64,000 nt of DNA, from NCBI GenBank assembly GCA_036435485.1, contig CM071595.1:4216001-4280000 (forward strand), in the 5' to 3' direction. The position numbers were made by a program, and so were the translations under genes. Below the pieces are notes generated by a model. The model was not told the origin of the DNA. It saw only the letters and a program-made list of their open reading frames with translations, and did not search any database. This DNA comes from Saposhnikovia divaricata. Lineage: Eukaryota > Streptophyta > Magnoliopsida > Apiales > Apiaceae. Below are positions 1-12,491 of the stretch, piece after piece. Position 1 is the first letter of the stretch. Each line of letters begins with the position of its first letter.

Positions 1-169
1 GGACCATTTTGTGGATATTTTTACATATTTTGTTCCTATGGGTTATTGGAATTCAACGAAATTTTATTTGACGCTGTTCGGACCGGAATCGGAGCTGATA
101 TGATCGAAACTCGGTTTTCGGAAAATTCTCAAAGGGGTTAGTACACGGGATATTGTTAAAAATCAAGTC
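1..169 (+). repeat. Type A satellite monomer (169 bp)
   Basis: Representative of the commonest left-half monomer. The next copy starts exactly 169 bases later and is essentially identical through 338. Diagnostic bases are ttggaattcaacgaaa, gacgctgttcggaccgg and gatcgaaactcggttttcgg, ending caagtc. It holds one EcoRI site (gaattc) and one CCGG site. Hand count is 63 G+C in 169. The first half is T-rich; the second half carries most of the CpG steps. No protein-coding potential is suggested, since 169 is not a multiple of 3. Confidence 0.95.
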
Positions 170-338
170 GGACCATTTTGTGGATATTTTTACATATTTT
201 GTTCCTATGGGTTATTGGAATTCAACGAAATTTTATTTGACGCTGTTCGGACCGGAATCGGAGCTGATATGATCGAAACTCGGTTTTCGGAAAATTCTCA
301 AAGGGGTTAGTACACGGGATATTGTTAAAAATCAAGTC

Positions 339-506
339 GGACCATTTTGTGGATATTTTTACATATTTTGTTCCTATGGGTTATTGGAATTCAAAGAAAT
401 TTATTTGACGCAATTCGGACCTGAATCGGAGCTGATATAATCGAAACTCGATTTTTGGATAATCCTCAAAGGGGCTAGTACATGGGATATTGTTACACAT
501 CGAGTC
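339..506 (+). repeat. Type B satellite monomer (168 bp)
   Basis: Diagnostic bases are attcaaagaaatttattt (one T fewer than type A, which explains the 168-bp length), gacgcaattcggacctg, gatataatcgaaactcg, tttttggataatcc and ggggctagtacatggg. It usually follows type A and precedes type C. Its 3' end carries acacatcgag or aaacatcgag, a marker useful for following segmental copies. Confidence 0.92.
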
Positions 507-675
507 GGACCATTTTGTGGATATTTTTACATATTTTGTTCCTATGGGTTATTGGAATTCAACGAAATTTTATTTGAAGCAGTTCGGACCGGAATCGGAG
601 CTGATATGATCAAAACTCGGTTTTCGGAAAATTCTCAAAGGGGTTAGTACACGGGATATTGTTAAAAATCAAATC
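507..675 (+). repeat. Type C satellite monomer (169 bp)
   Basis: Diagnostic bases are tttgaagcagttcggaccgg and gatatgatcaaaactcgg, ending caaatc. The tgatca creates a BclI-type site where type A has tgatcg. A one-base-shorter relative (C1) is annotated separately. Type C lies between B and D in most left-half blocks. Confidence 0.92.
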
Positions 676-844
676 GGACCATTTTGTGGATATTTTTATA
701 TATTTTGTTCCTATGGGTTATTAAAATTCAACAAAATTTTATTTGACGTAGTTCGAACCTGAATCGGACCTGATATGATTGAAAATCAGTTTTCGGATAA
801 TCCTCAAAGGGTTTAGTACACAAAATATTGTTAAAAATCGGGTC
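676..844 (+). repeat. Type D satellite monomer (169 bp)
   Basis: Diagnostic bases are tttttatatattttg (TATATA instead of TACATA), gggttattaaaattcaac (no EcoRI site), gacgtagttcgaacctg, cggacctgatatgattg and acacaaaatattg, ending cgggtc. In the right half of the window the same type has acacgaaatattg, so one base separates left-half from right-half D monomers. Confidence 0.92.
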
Positions 845-1351
845 GGACCATTTCATTGAGATTTTTACATATTTTGTTCCTACGGGATATTGGGATTAAA
901 CAAAATTTTATTTGACGCGTTTCGGACCTGAATCGGAGCTGTTATAATCGAAACTCGGTTTTCGGAAAATTCTCAAAGGGGTTAGTACACGGGATATTGT
1001 TAAAAATCAAGTCGGACCATTTTGTGGATATTTTTACATATTTTGTTCCTATGGGTTATTGGAATTCAACGAAATTTTATTTGACGCTGTTCGTACCGGA
1101 ATCGGAGCTGATATGATCGATACTCGGTTTTCGGAAAATTCTCAAAGGGGTTAGTACACGGGATATTGTCAAAAAATCAAGTCGGACCATTTTGTGGATA
1201 TTTTTACATATTTTGTTCCTATGGGTTATTGGAATTCAAAGAAATTTATTTGACGCAATTCGGACCTGAATCGGAGCTGATATAATCGAAACTCGATTTT
1301 TGGATAATCCTCAAAGGGGCTAGTACATGGGATATTGTTAAACATCGAGTC

Positions 1352-1519
1352 GGACCATTTTGTGGATATTTTTACATATTTTGTTCCTATGGATTATTGG
1401 AATTCAGCGAAATTTTATTTGAAGCTGTTCGGACCGGAATCGGAGCTGATATGATCAAAACTCGGTTTTCGGAAAATTCTCAAAGGGTTAGTACACGGGA
1501 TATTGTTAAAAATCAAATC
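1352..1519 (+). repeat. Type C1 monomer (168 bp, one G lost)
   Basis: Like type C but with tatggattattggaattcag and caaagggttag in place of caaaggggttag. The lost G gives 168 bp and opens a TTG-started frame of 69 codons running into the following D monomer. C1 recurs at frame starts 1397, 4942, 6293, 7642, 9499, 10343, 12031, 15070, 18616, 21823 and 22667, then throughout the 1,856-bp HOR, so it is a convenient register marker for the left half. Confidence 0.9.
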
Positions 1520-2532
1520 GGACCATTTTGTGGATATTTTTATATATTTTGTTCCTATGGGTTATTAAAATTCAACAAAATTTTATTTAACGTAGTTCGA
1601 ACCTGAATCGGACCTGATATGATTGAAAATCGGTTTTCGGATAATCCTCAAAGGGGTTAGTACACAAAATATTGTTAAAAATCGGGTCAGACCATTTCAT
1701 GGACATTTTTACATATTTTGTTCCTACGGGATATTGGGATTAAACAAAATTTTATTTGACGCGTTTCGTACCTGAATCGGAGCTGTTATAATCGAAAATC
1801 GGTTTTTGGATAATCCTCAAAGGGGCTAGTACATGGGATATTGTTAAAAATCGAGTCGGACCATTTTGTGGATATTTTTACATATTTTGTTCCTATGGGT
1901 TATTGGAATTCAACGAAATTTTATTTGACGCTGTTCGGACCGGAATCGGAGCTGATATGATCGAAACTCGGTTTTCGGAAAATTCTCAAAGGGGTTAGTA
2001 CACGGGATATTGTCAAAAATCAAGTCGGACCATTTTCTGGATATTTTTACATATTTTGTTCCTATGGGTTATTGGAATTCAACGAAATTTTATTTGACGC
2101 TGTTCGGACCGGAATCGGAGCTGATATGATCGAAACTCGGTTTTCGGAAAATTCTCAAAGGGGCTAGTACACGGGATATTGTTAAAAATCGAGTCGGACC
2201 ATTTTGTGGATATTTTTACATATTTTGTTCCTATGGGTTATTGGAATTCAACGAAATTTATTTGACGCAGTTCGGACCGGAATCGGAGCTGATATAATCG
2301 AAACTCGATTTTTGGATAATCCTCAAAGGGGCTAGTACACGGGATATTGTTAAACATCGAGTCGGACCATTTTGTGGATATTTTTACATATTTTGTTCCT
2401 ATGGGTTATTGGAATTCAACGAAATTTTATTTGAAGCAGTTCGGACCGGAATCGGAGCTGATATGATCAAAACTCGGTTTTCGGAAAATTCTCAAAGGGG
2501 TTAGTACACGGGATATTGTTAAAAATCAAATC

Positions 2533-2701
2533 GGACCATTTCATGGACATTTTTACATATTTTGTTCCTATGGGTTATTAAAATTCAACAAAATTTTATT
2601 TGACGTAGTTCGAACCTGAATCGGAGCTGTTATAATCGAAACTCGGTTTTTGTATAATCCTCAAAGGGGCTAGTACATGGGATATTGTTAAACATCGAGT
2701 C
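2533..2701 (+). repeat. Chimeric D/E monomer
   Basis: It begins like E (ggaccatttcatggacat), has the middle of D (gggttattaaaattcaac, gacgtagttcgaacctg) and ends like E (cggagctgttataatcg). The same chimera follows a C monomer near 13167, 16713, 21103, 23803, 26671, 28527, 30552 and 32408. It shortens a C-D-E series by one monomer and is a founding element of the 11-mer HOR of domain II. Copies at 23803, 26671, 30552 and 32408 share a derived taatgg; 28527 keeps tcatgg. Confidence 0.82.
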
Positions 2702-3715
2702 GGACCATTTTGTGGATATTTTTACATATTTTATTCCTATGGGTTATTGGAATTCAACGAAATTTTATTTGAAGCAGTTCGGACCGGAATCGGAGCTGAT
2801 ATGATCAAAACTCGGTTTTCGGAAAATTCTCAAAGGGGTTAGTACACGGGATATTGTTAAAAATCAAATCGGACCATTTTGTGGATATTTTTACATATTT
2901 TGTTCCTATGGGTTATTAAAATTCAACAAAATTTTATTTGACGTAGTTGGAACTTGAATCGGACCTGATATGATTGAAAATCGGTTTTCGGATAATCCTC
3001 AAAGGGGTTAGTACACAAAATATTGTTAAAAATTGGGTGGGACCATTTCATGGACATTTTTACATATTTTGTTCCTACGGGTTATTGGGATTAAACAAAA
3101 TTTTATTTGACGCGTTTCGGACCTGAATCGGAGCTGTTATAATCGAAACTCGGTTTTTGGATAATCCTCAAAGGGGCTAGTACATGGGATATTGTTAAAC
3201 ATCGAGTCGGACCATTTTGTGGATATTTTTACATATTTTATTCCAATTGATTATTGGAATTCAGCGAAATTTTATTTGAAGCAGTTCGGACCGGAATCGG
3301 AGCTGATATGATCAAAACTCGGTTTTCGGAAAATTCTCAAAGGGGTTAGTACACGGGATATTGTTAAAAATCAAATCGGACCATTTTGTGGATATTTTTA
3401 TATATTTTGTTCCTATGGGTTATTAAAATTCAACAAAATTTTATTTGACGTAGTTCGAACTTGAATCGGACCTGATATGATTGAAAATCGGTTTTCGGAT
3501 AATCCTCAAAGGGGTTAGTACACAAAATATTGTTAAAAATTGGGTCGGACCATTTCATGGACATTTTTACATATTTTGTTCCTACGGGTTATTGGGATTA
3601 AACAAAATTTTATTTGACGCGTTTCGGACCTGAATCGGAGCTGTTATAATCGAAACTCGGTTTTTGGATAATCCTCAAAGGGGCTAGTACATGGGATATT
3701 GTTAAAAATCGAGTC
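2702..3715 (+). repeat. Two tandem C-D-E trimers
   Basis: Monomers start at 2702 (C), 2871 (D), 3040 (E), 3210 (C), 3379 (D) and 3547 (E). Types A and B are missing between the two trimers, a local block of about 507 bp repeated twice. Both E monomers have tacgggttattggg and both D monomers acttgaatcgg, markers otherwise found in domain III. Confidence 0.75.
3547..3715 (+). repeat. Type E satellite monomer (169 bp)
   Basis: Diagnostic bases are ggaccatttcatggacat, gggattaaacaaaa, gacgcgtttcggacctg and gctgttataatcg, ending cgagtc. It follows type D. Left-half copies mostly have tacgggatattgggattaaac-like central sequence, right-half copies tatgggttattgggattcaa. The gttataat string resembles a bacterial -10 box only by chance. 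Confidence 0.92.
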
Positions 3716-5705
3716 GGACCATTTTGTGGATATTTTTACATATTTTGTTCCTATGGGTTATTGGAATTCAACGAAATTTTATTTGACGCTGTTCGGACCG
3801 GAATCGGAGCTGATATGATCGAAACTCGGTTTTCGGAAAATTCTCAAAGGGGTTAGTACACGGGATATTGTTAAAAATCAAGTCGGACCATTTTGTGGAT
3901 ATTTTTACATATTTTGTTCCTATGGGTTATTGGAATTCAAAGAAATTTATTTGACGCAATTCGGACCTGAATCGGAGCTGATATAATCGAAACTCGATTT
4001 TTGGATAATTCTCAAAGGGGCTAGTACATGGGATATTGTTACACATCGAGTCGGACCATTTTGTGGATATTTTTACATATTTTGTTCCTATGGGTTATTG
4101 GAATTCAACGAAATTTTATTTGAAGCAGTTCGGACCGGAATCGGAGGTGATATGATCAAAACTCGGTTTTCGGAAAATTCTCAAAGGGGTTAGTACACGG
4201 GATATTGTTAAAAATCAAATCGGACCATTTTGTGGATATTTTTATATATTTTGTTCCTATGGGATATTAAAATTCAACAAAATTTTATTTGACGTAGTTC
4301 GAACCTGAATCGGACCTGATATGATTGAAAATCGGTTTTCGGATAATCCTCAAAGGGTTTAGTACACAAAATATTGTTAAAAATCGGGTCGGACCATTTC
4401 ATGGAGATTTTTACATATTTTGTTCCTACGGGATATTGGGATTAAACAAAATTTTATTTGACGCGTTTCGGACCTGAATCGGAGCTGTTATAATCGAAAC
4501 TCGGTTTTCGGAAAATTCTCAAAGGGGTTAATACACGGGATATTGTTAAAAATCAAGTCGGACCATTTTGTGGATATTTTTACATATTTTGTTCCTATGG
4601 GTTATTGGAATTCAACGAAATTTTATTTGACGCTGTTCGGACCGGAATCGGAGCTGATATGATCGAAACTCGGTTTTCGGAAAATTCTCAAAGGGGTTAG
4701 TACACGGGATATTGTCAAAAATCAAGTCGGACCATTTTGTGGATATTTTTACATATTTTGTTCCTATGGGTTATTGGAATTCAAAGAAATTTATTTGACG
4801 CAATTCGGACCTGAATCGGAGCTGATATAATCGAAACTCGATTTTTGGATAATCCTCAAAGGGGCTAGTACATGGGATATTGTTAAACATCGAGTCGGAC
4901 CATTTTGTGGATATTTTTAAATATTTTGTTTCTATGGATTATTGGAATTCAGCGAAATTTTATTTGAAGCTGTTCGGACCGGAATCGGAGCTGATATGAT
5001 CAAAACTCGGTTTTCGGAAAATTCTCAAAGGGTTAGTACACGGGATATTGTTAAAAATCAAATCGGACCATTTTGTGGATATTTTTATATATTTTGTTCC
5101 TATGGGTTATTAAAATTCAACAAAATTTTATTTAACGTAGTTCGAACCTGAATCGGACCTGATATGATTGGAAATCGGTTTTCGGATAATCCTCAAAGGG
5201 GTTAGTACACAAAATATTGTTAAAAATCGGGTCAGACCATTTCATGGACATTTTTACATATTTTTTTCCTACGGGATATTGGGATTAAACAAAATTTTAT
5301 TTGACGCGTTTCGTACCTGAATCGGAGCTGTTATAATCGAAAATCGGTTTTTGGATAATCCTCAAAGGGGCTAGTACATGGGATATTGTTAAAAATCGAG
5401 TCGGACCATTTTGTGGATATTTTTACATATTTTGTTCCTATGGGTTATTGGAATTCAACGAAATTTTATTTGACGCTGTTCGGACCGGAATCGGAGCTGA
5501 TATGATCGAAACTCGGTTTTCGGAAAATTCTCAAAGGGGTTAGTACACGGGATATTGTTAAAAATCAAGTCGGACCATTTTGTGGATATTTTTACATATT
5601 TTGTTCCTATGGGTTATTGGAATTCAACGAAATTTTATTTGACGCTCTTCGGACCGGAATCGGAGCTGATATGATCGAAACTCGGTTTTCGGAAAATTCT
5701 CAAAG
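3716..5705 (+). repeat. Segmental duplication, copy 2 (offset 3,546 bp)
   Basis: Second copy of the 170-2160 block. Its left edge is sharp: the monomer before it (3547) is type E, while the monomer before copy 1 (position 1) is type A. Private differences include cggaggtgatatg at 4141 and gattggaaatcgg at 5166. Confidence 0.8.
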
Positions 5706-5740
5706 GGGTTAGTACACGGGATATTGTTAAAAATCAAGTC

Positions 5741-7080
5741 GGACCATTTCATGGAGATTTTTACATATTTTGTTCCTACGGGATATTGGGATTAAACACA
5801 ATTTTATTTGACGCGTTTCGGACCTGAATCGGAGCTGTTATAATCGAAACTCGGTTTTCGGAAAATTCTCAAAGGGGTTAGTACACGGGATATTGTTAAA
5901 AATCAAGTAGGATCATTTTGTGGATATTTTTACATATTTTGTTCCTATGGGTTATTGGAATTCAACGAAATTTTATTTGACGCTGTTCGGACCGGAATCA
6001 GAGCTGATATGATCGAAACTCGGTTTTCGGAAAATTCTCAAAGGGGTTAGTACACGGGATATTGTCAAAAAATCAAGTCGGACCATTTTGTGGATATTTT
6101 TACATATTTTGTTCCTATGGGTTATTGGAATTCAAAGAAATTTATTTGACGCAATTCGGACCTGAATCGGAGCTGATATAATCGAAACTCGATTTTTGGA
6201 TAATCCTCAAAGGGGCTAGTACATGGGATATTGTTAAACATCGAGTCGGACCATTTTGTGGATATTTTTACATATTTTGTTCCTATGGATTATTGGAATT
6301 CAGCGAAATTTTATTTGAAGCTGTTCGGACCGGAATCGGAGCTGATATGATCAAAACTCGGTTTTCGGAAAATTCTCAAAGGGTTAGTACACGGGATATT
6401 GTTAAAAATCAAATCGGACCATTTTGTGGATATTTTTATATATTTTGTTCCTATGGGTTATTAAAATTCAACAAAATTTTATTTAACGTAGTTCGAACCT
6501 GAATCGGACCTGATATGATTGAAAATCGGTTTTCGGATAATCCTCAAAGGGGTTAGTACACAAAATATTGTTAAAAATCGGGTCAGACCATTTCATGGAC
6601 ATTTTTACATATTTTGTTCCTACGGGATATTGGGATTAAACAAAATTTTATTTGACGCGTTTCGTACCTGAATCGGAGCTGTTATAATCGAAAATCGGTT
6701 TTTGGATAATCCTCAAAGGGGCTAGTACATGGGATATTGTTAAAAATCGAGTCGGACCATTTTGTGGATATTTTTACATATTTTGTTCCTATGGGTTATT
6801 GGAATTCAACGAAATTTTATTTGACGCTGTTCGGACCGGAATCGGAGCTGATATGATCGAAACTCGGTTTTCGGAAAATTCTCAAAGGGGTTAGTACACG
6901 GGATATTGTTAAAAATCAAGTCGGACCATTTTGTGGATATTTTTACATATTTTGTTCCTATGGGTTATTGGAATTCAACGAAATTTTATTTGACGCTGTT
7001 CGGACCGGAATCGGAGCTGATATGATCGAAACTCGGTTTTCGGAAAATTCTCAAAGGGGTTAGTACACGGGATATTGTTA
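5741..7080 (+). repeat. Segmental duplication, copy 1 (offset 3,206 bp)
   Basis: An E monomer with private attaaacacaattt starts the block and is followed by an A with aagtaggatcattttg (5901). The same pair occurs at 8947 and 9107. Correspondence continues through the C1 monomers at 6248 and 9454 and ends where a B monomer near 7093 faces a C1-like monomer near 10299. Confidence 0.75.
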
Positions 7081-8946
7081 AAAATCAAGTCGGACCATTT
7101 TGTGGATATTTTTACATATTTTGTTCCTATGGGTTATTGGAATTCAAAGAAATTTATTTGACGCAATTCGGACCTGAATCGGAGCTGATATAATCGAAAC
7201 TCGATTTTCGGAAAATTCTCAAAGGGGTTAGTACACGGGATATTGTTACACATCGAGTCGGACCATTTTGTGGATATTTTTACATATTTTGTTCCTATGG
7301 GTTATTGGAATTCAACGAAATTTTATTTGACGCTGTTCGGACCGGAATCGGAGCTGATATGATCGAAACTCGGTTTTCGGAAAATTCTCAAAGGGGTTAG
7401 TACACGGGATATTGTCAAAAATCAAGTCGGACCATTTTGTGGATATTTTTACATATTTTGTTCCTATGGGTTATTGGAATTCAAAGAAATTTATTTGACG
7501 CAATTCGGACCTGAATCGGAGCTGATATAATCGAAACTCGATTTTTGGATAATCCTCAAAGGGGCTAGTACATGGGATATTGTTAAACATCGAGTCGGAC
7601 CATTTTGTGGATATTTTTAAATATTTTGTTCCTATGGATTATTGGAATTCAGCGAAATTTTATTTGAAGCTGTTCGGACCAGAATCGGAGCTGATATGAT
7701 CAAAACTCGGTTTTCGGAAAATTCTCAAAGGGTTAGTACACGGGATATTGTTAAAAATCAAATCGGACCATTTTGTGGATATTTTTATATATTTTGTTCC
7801 TATGGGTTATTAAAATTCAACAAAATTTTATTTAACGTAGTTCGAACCTGAATCGGACCTGATATGATTGAAAATCGGTTTTCGGATAATCCTCAAAGGG
7901 GTTAGTACACAAAATATTGTTAAAAATCGGGTCAGACCATTTCATGGACATTTTTACATATTTTGTTCCTACGGGATATTGGGATTAAACAAAATTTTAT
8001 TTGACGCGTTCCGTACCTGAATCGGAGCTGTTATAATCGAAAATCGGTTTTTGGATAATCCTCAAAGGGGCTAGTACATGGGATATTGTTAAAAATCGAG
8101 TCGGACCATTTTGTGGATATTTTTACATATTTTGTTCCTATGGGTTATTGGAATTCAACGAAATTTTATTTGACGCTGTTCGGACCGGAATCGGAGCTGA
8201 TATGATCGAAACTCGGTTTTCGGAAAATTCTCAAAGGGGTTAGTACACGGGATATTGTTAAAAATCAAGTCGGACCATTTTGTGGATATTTTTACATATT
8301 TTGTTCCTATGGGTTATTGGAATTCAACGAAATTTTATTTGACGCTGTTCGGACCGGAATCGGAGCTGATATGATCGAAACTCGGTTTTCGGAAAATTCT
8401 CAAAGGGGTTAGTACACGGGATATTGTTAAAAATCAAGTCGGACCATTTTGTGGATATTTTTACATATTTTGTTCCTATGGGTTATTGGAATTCAAAGAA
8501 ATTTATTTGACGCAATTCGGACCTGAATCGGAGCTGATATAATCGAAACTCGATTTTTGGATAATCCTCAAAGGGGCTAGTACATGGGATATTGTTAAAC
8601 ATCGAGTCGGACCATTTTGTGGATATTTTTACATATTTTGTTCCTATGGGTTATTGGAATTCAACGAAATTTTATTTGAAGCAGTTCGGACCGGAATCGG
8701 AGCTGATATGATCAAAACTCGGTTTTCGGAAAATTCTCAAAGGGGTTAGTACACGGGATATTGTTAAAAATCAAATCGGACCATTTTGTGGATATTTTTA
8801 TATATTTTGTTCCTATGGGTTATTAAAATTCAACAAAATTTTATTTGACGTAGTTCGAACCTGAATCGGACCTGATATGATTGAAAATCGGTTTTCGGAT
8901 AATCCTCAAAGGGTTTAGTACACAAAATATTGTTAAAAATCGGGTC

Positions 8947-10286
8947 GGACCATTTCATGGAGATTTTTACATATTTTGTTCCTACGGGATATTGGGATTA
9001 AACACAATTTTATTTGACGCGTTTCGGACCTGAATCGGTGCTGTTATAATCGAAACTCGGTTTTCGGAAAATTCTCAAAGGGGTTAGTACACGGGATATT
9101 GTTAAAAATCAAGTAGGATCATTTTGTGGATATTTTTACATATTTTGTTCCTATGGGTTATTGGAATTCAACGAAATTTTATTTGACGCTGTTCGGACCG
9201 GAATCAGAGCTGATATGATCGAAACTCGGTTTTCGGAAAATTCTCAAAGGGGTTAGTACACGGGATATTGTCAAAAAATCAAGTCGGACCATTTTGTGGA
9301 TATTTTTACATATTTTGTTCCTATGGGTTATTGGAATTCAAAGAAATTTATTTGACGCAATTCGGACCTGAATCGGAGCTGATATAATCGAAACTCGATT
9401 TTTGGATAATCCTCAAAGGGGCTAGTACATGGGATATTGTTAAACATCGAGTCGGACCATTTTGTGGATATTTTTACATATTTTGTTCCTATGGATTATT
9501 GGAATTCAGCGAAATTTTATTTGAAGCTGTTCGGACCGGAATCGGAGCTGATATGATCAAAACTCGGTTTTCGGAAAATTCTCAAAGGGTTAGTACACGG
9601 GATATTGTTAAAAATCAAATCGGACCATTTTGTGGATATTTTTATATATTTTGTTCCTATGGGTTATTAAAATTCAACAAAATTTTATTTAACGTAGTTC
9701 GAACCTGAATCGGACCTGATATGATTGAAAATCGGTTTTCGGATAATCCTCAAAGGGGTTAGTACACAAAATATTGTTAAAAATCGGGTCAGACCATTTC
9801 ATGGACATTTTTACATATTTTGTTCCTACGGGATATTGGGATTAAACAAAATTTTATTTGACGCGTTTCGTACCTGAATCGGAGCTGTTATAATCGAAAA
9901 TCGGTTTTTGGATAATCCTCAAAGGGGCTAGTACATGGGATATTGTTAAAAATCGAGTCGGACCATTTTGTGGATATTTTTACATATTTTGTTCCTATGG
10001 GTTATTGGAATTCAACGAAATTTTATTTGACGCTGTTCGGACCGGAATCGGAGCTGATATGATCGAAACTCGGTTTTCGGAAAATTCTCAAAGGGGTTAG
10101 TACACGGGATATTGTCAAAAATCAAGTCGGACCATTTTGTGGATATTTTTACATATTTTGTTCCTATGGGTTATTGGAATTCAACGAAATTTTATTTGAC
10201 GCTGTTCGGACCGGAATCGGAGCTGATATGATCGAAACTCGGTTTTCGGAAAATTCTCAAAGGGGCTAGTACACGGGATATTGTTA
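8947..10286 (+). repeat. Segmental duplication, copy 2 (offset 3,206 bp)
   Basis: Copy of 5741-7080 carrying the same attaaacacaattt and aagtaggatcattttg markers. The aagtaggatc marker occurs again near 11640 and 20926, so parts of this block were copied at least four times in domain I. Confidence 0.75.
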
Positions 10287-12491
10287 AAAATCGAGTCGGA
10301 CCATTTTGTGGATATTTTTACATATTTTGTTCCTATGGATTATTGGAATTCAGCGAAATTTTATTTGAAGCTGTTCGGACCGGAATCGGAGCTGATATGA
10401 TCAAAACTCGGTTTTCGGAAAATTCTCAAAGGGTTAGTACACGGGATATTGTTAAAAATCAAATCGGACCATTTTGTGGATATTTTTATATATTTTGTTC
10501 CTATGGGTTATTAAAATTCAACAAAATTTTATTTGACGTAGTTCGAACCTGAATCGGACCTGATATGATTGAAAATCGGTTTTCGGATAATCCTCAAAGG
10601 GTTTAGTACACAAAATATTGTTAAAAATCGGGTCGGACCATTTCATGGAGATTTTTACATATTTTGTTCCTACGGGATATTGGGATTAAACAAAATTTTA
10701 TTTGACGCGTTTCGTACCTGAATCGGAGCTGTTATAATCGAAAATCGGTTTTTGGATAATCCTCAAAGGGGCTAGTACATGGGATATTGTTAAAAATCGA
10801 GTCGGACCATTTTGTGGATATTTTTACATATTTTGTTCCTATGGGTTATTGGAATTCAACGAAATTTTATTTGACGCTGTTCGGACCGGAATCGGAGCTG
10901 ATATGATCGAAACTCGGTTTTCGGAAAATTCTCAAAGGGGTTAGTACACGGGATATTGTCAAAAATCAAGTCGGACCATTTTGTGGATATTTTTACATAT
11001 TTTGTTCCTATGGGTTATTGGAATTCAAAGAAATTTATTTGACGCAATTCGGACCTGAATCGGAGCTGATATAATCGAAACTCGATTTTTGGATAATCCT
11101 CAAAGGGGCTAGTACATGGGATATTGTTACACATCGAGTCGGACCATTTTGTGGATATTTTTACATATTTTGTTCCTATGAGTTATTGGAATTCAACGAA
11201 ATTTTATTTGAAGCAGTTCGGACCGGAATCGGAGCTGATATGATCAAAACTCGGTTTTCGGAAAATTCTCAAAGGGGTTAGTACACGGGATATTGTTAAA
11301 AATCAAATCGGACCATTTTGTGGATATTTTTATATATTTTGTTCCTATGGGTTATGAAAATTCAACAAAATTTTATTTGACGTAGTTCGAACCTGAATCG
11401 GACCTGATATGATTGAAAATCGGTTTTCGGATAATCCTCAAAGGGTTTAGTACACAAAATATTGTTAAAAATCGGGTCGGACCATTTCATGGAGATTTTT
11501 ACATATTTTGTTCCTACGGGATATTGGGATTAAACACAATTTTATTTGACGCGTTTCGGACCGGAATCGGAGCTGATATGATCAAAACTCGGTTTTCGGA
11601 AAATTCTCAAAGGGGTTAGTACACGGGATATTGTTAAAAATCAAGTAGGATCATTTTGTGGATATTTTTACATATTTTGTTCCTATGGGTTATTGGAATT
11701 CAACGAAATTTTATTTGACGCTGTTCGGACCGGAATCGGAGCTGATATGATCGAAACTCGGTTTTCGGAAAATTCTCAAAGGGGTTAGTACACGGGATAT
11801 TGTCAAAAAATCAAGTCGGACCATTTTGTGGATATTTTTACATATTTTGTTCCTATGGGTTATTGGAATTCAAAGAAATTTATTTGACGAAATTCGGACC
11901 TGAATCGGAGCTGATATAATCGAAACTCGATTTTTGGATAATCCTCAAAGGGGCTAGTACATGGGATATTGTTAAACATCGAGTCGGACCATTTTGTGGA
12001 TATTTTTACATATTTTGTTCCTATGGATTATTGGAATTCAGCGAAATTTTATTTGAAGCTGTTCGGACCGGAATCGGAGCTGATATGATCAAAACTCGGT
12101 TTTCGGAAAATTCTCAAAGGGTTAGTACACGGGATATTGTTAAAAATCAAATCGGACCATTTTGTGGATATTTTTATATATTTTGTTCCTATGGGTTATT
12201 AAAATTCAACAAAATTTTATTTAACGTAGTTCGAACCTGAATCGGACCTGATATGATTGAAAATCGGTTTTCGGATAATCCTCAAAGGGGTTAGTACACA
12301 AAATATTGTTAAAAATCGGGTCAGACCATTTCATGGACATTTTTACATATTTTGTTCCTACGGGATATTGGGATTAAACAAAATTTTATTTGACGCGTTT
12401 CGTACCTGAATCGGAGCTGTTATAATCGAAAATCGGTTTTTGGATAATCCTCAAAGGGGCTAGTACATGGGATATTGTTAAAAATCGAGTC

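Larger units (their letters stand above)
170..2160 (+). repeat. Segmental duplication, copy 1 (offset 3,546 bp)
   Basis: The monomer order and private markers from 170 recur from 3716. Examples are the gttacacatcgag marker at 492 and 4038, and C1 frames at 1397 and 4942; the offset falls from 3,546 to 3,545 because the run tcaaaaaatc near 1170 has one A fewer in copy 2. Correspondence stops where a short A/B-type monomer at 2196 faces an E monomer at 5741. Confidence 0.8.

Noticed and set aside
845..1013. Bacterial -10 box like gttataat in type E
   Set aside because: No matching -35 at proper spacing, no gene downstream, and the same bases occur in every E monomer as part of the satellite.
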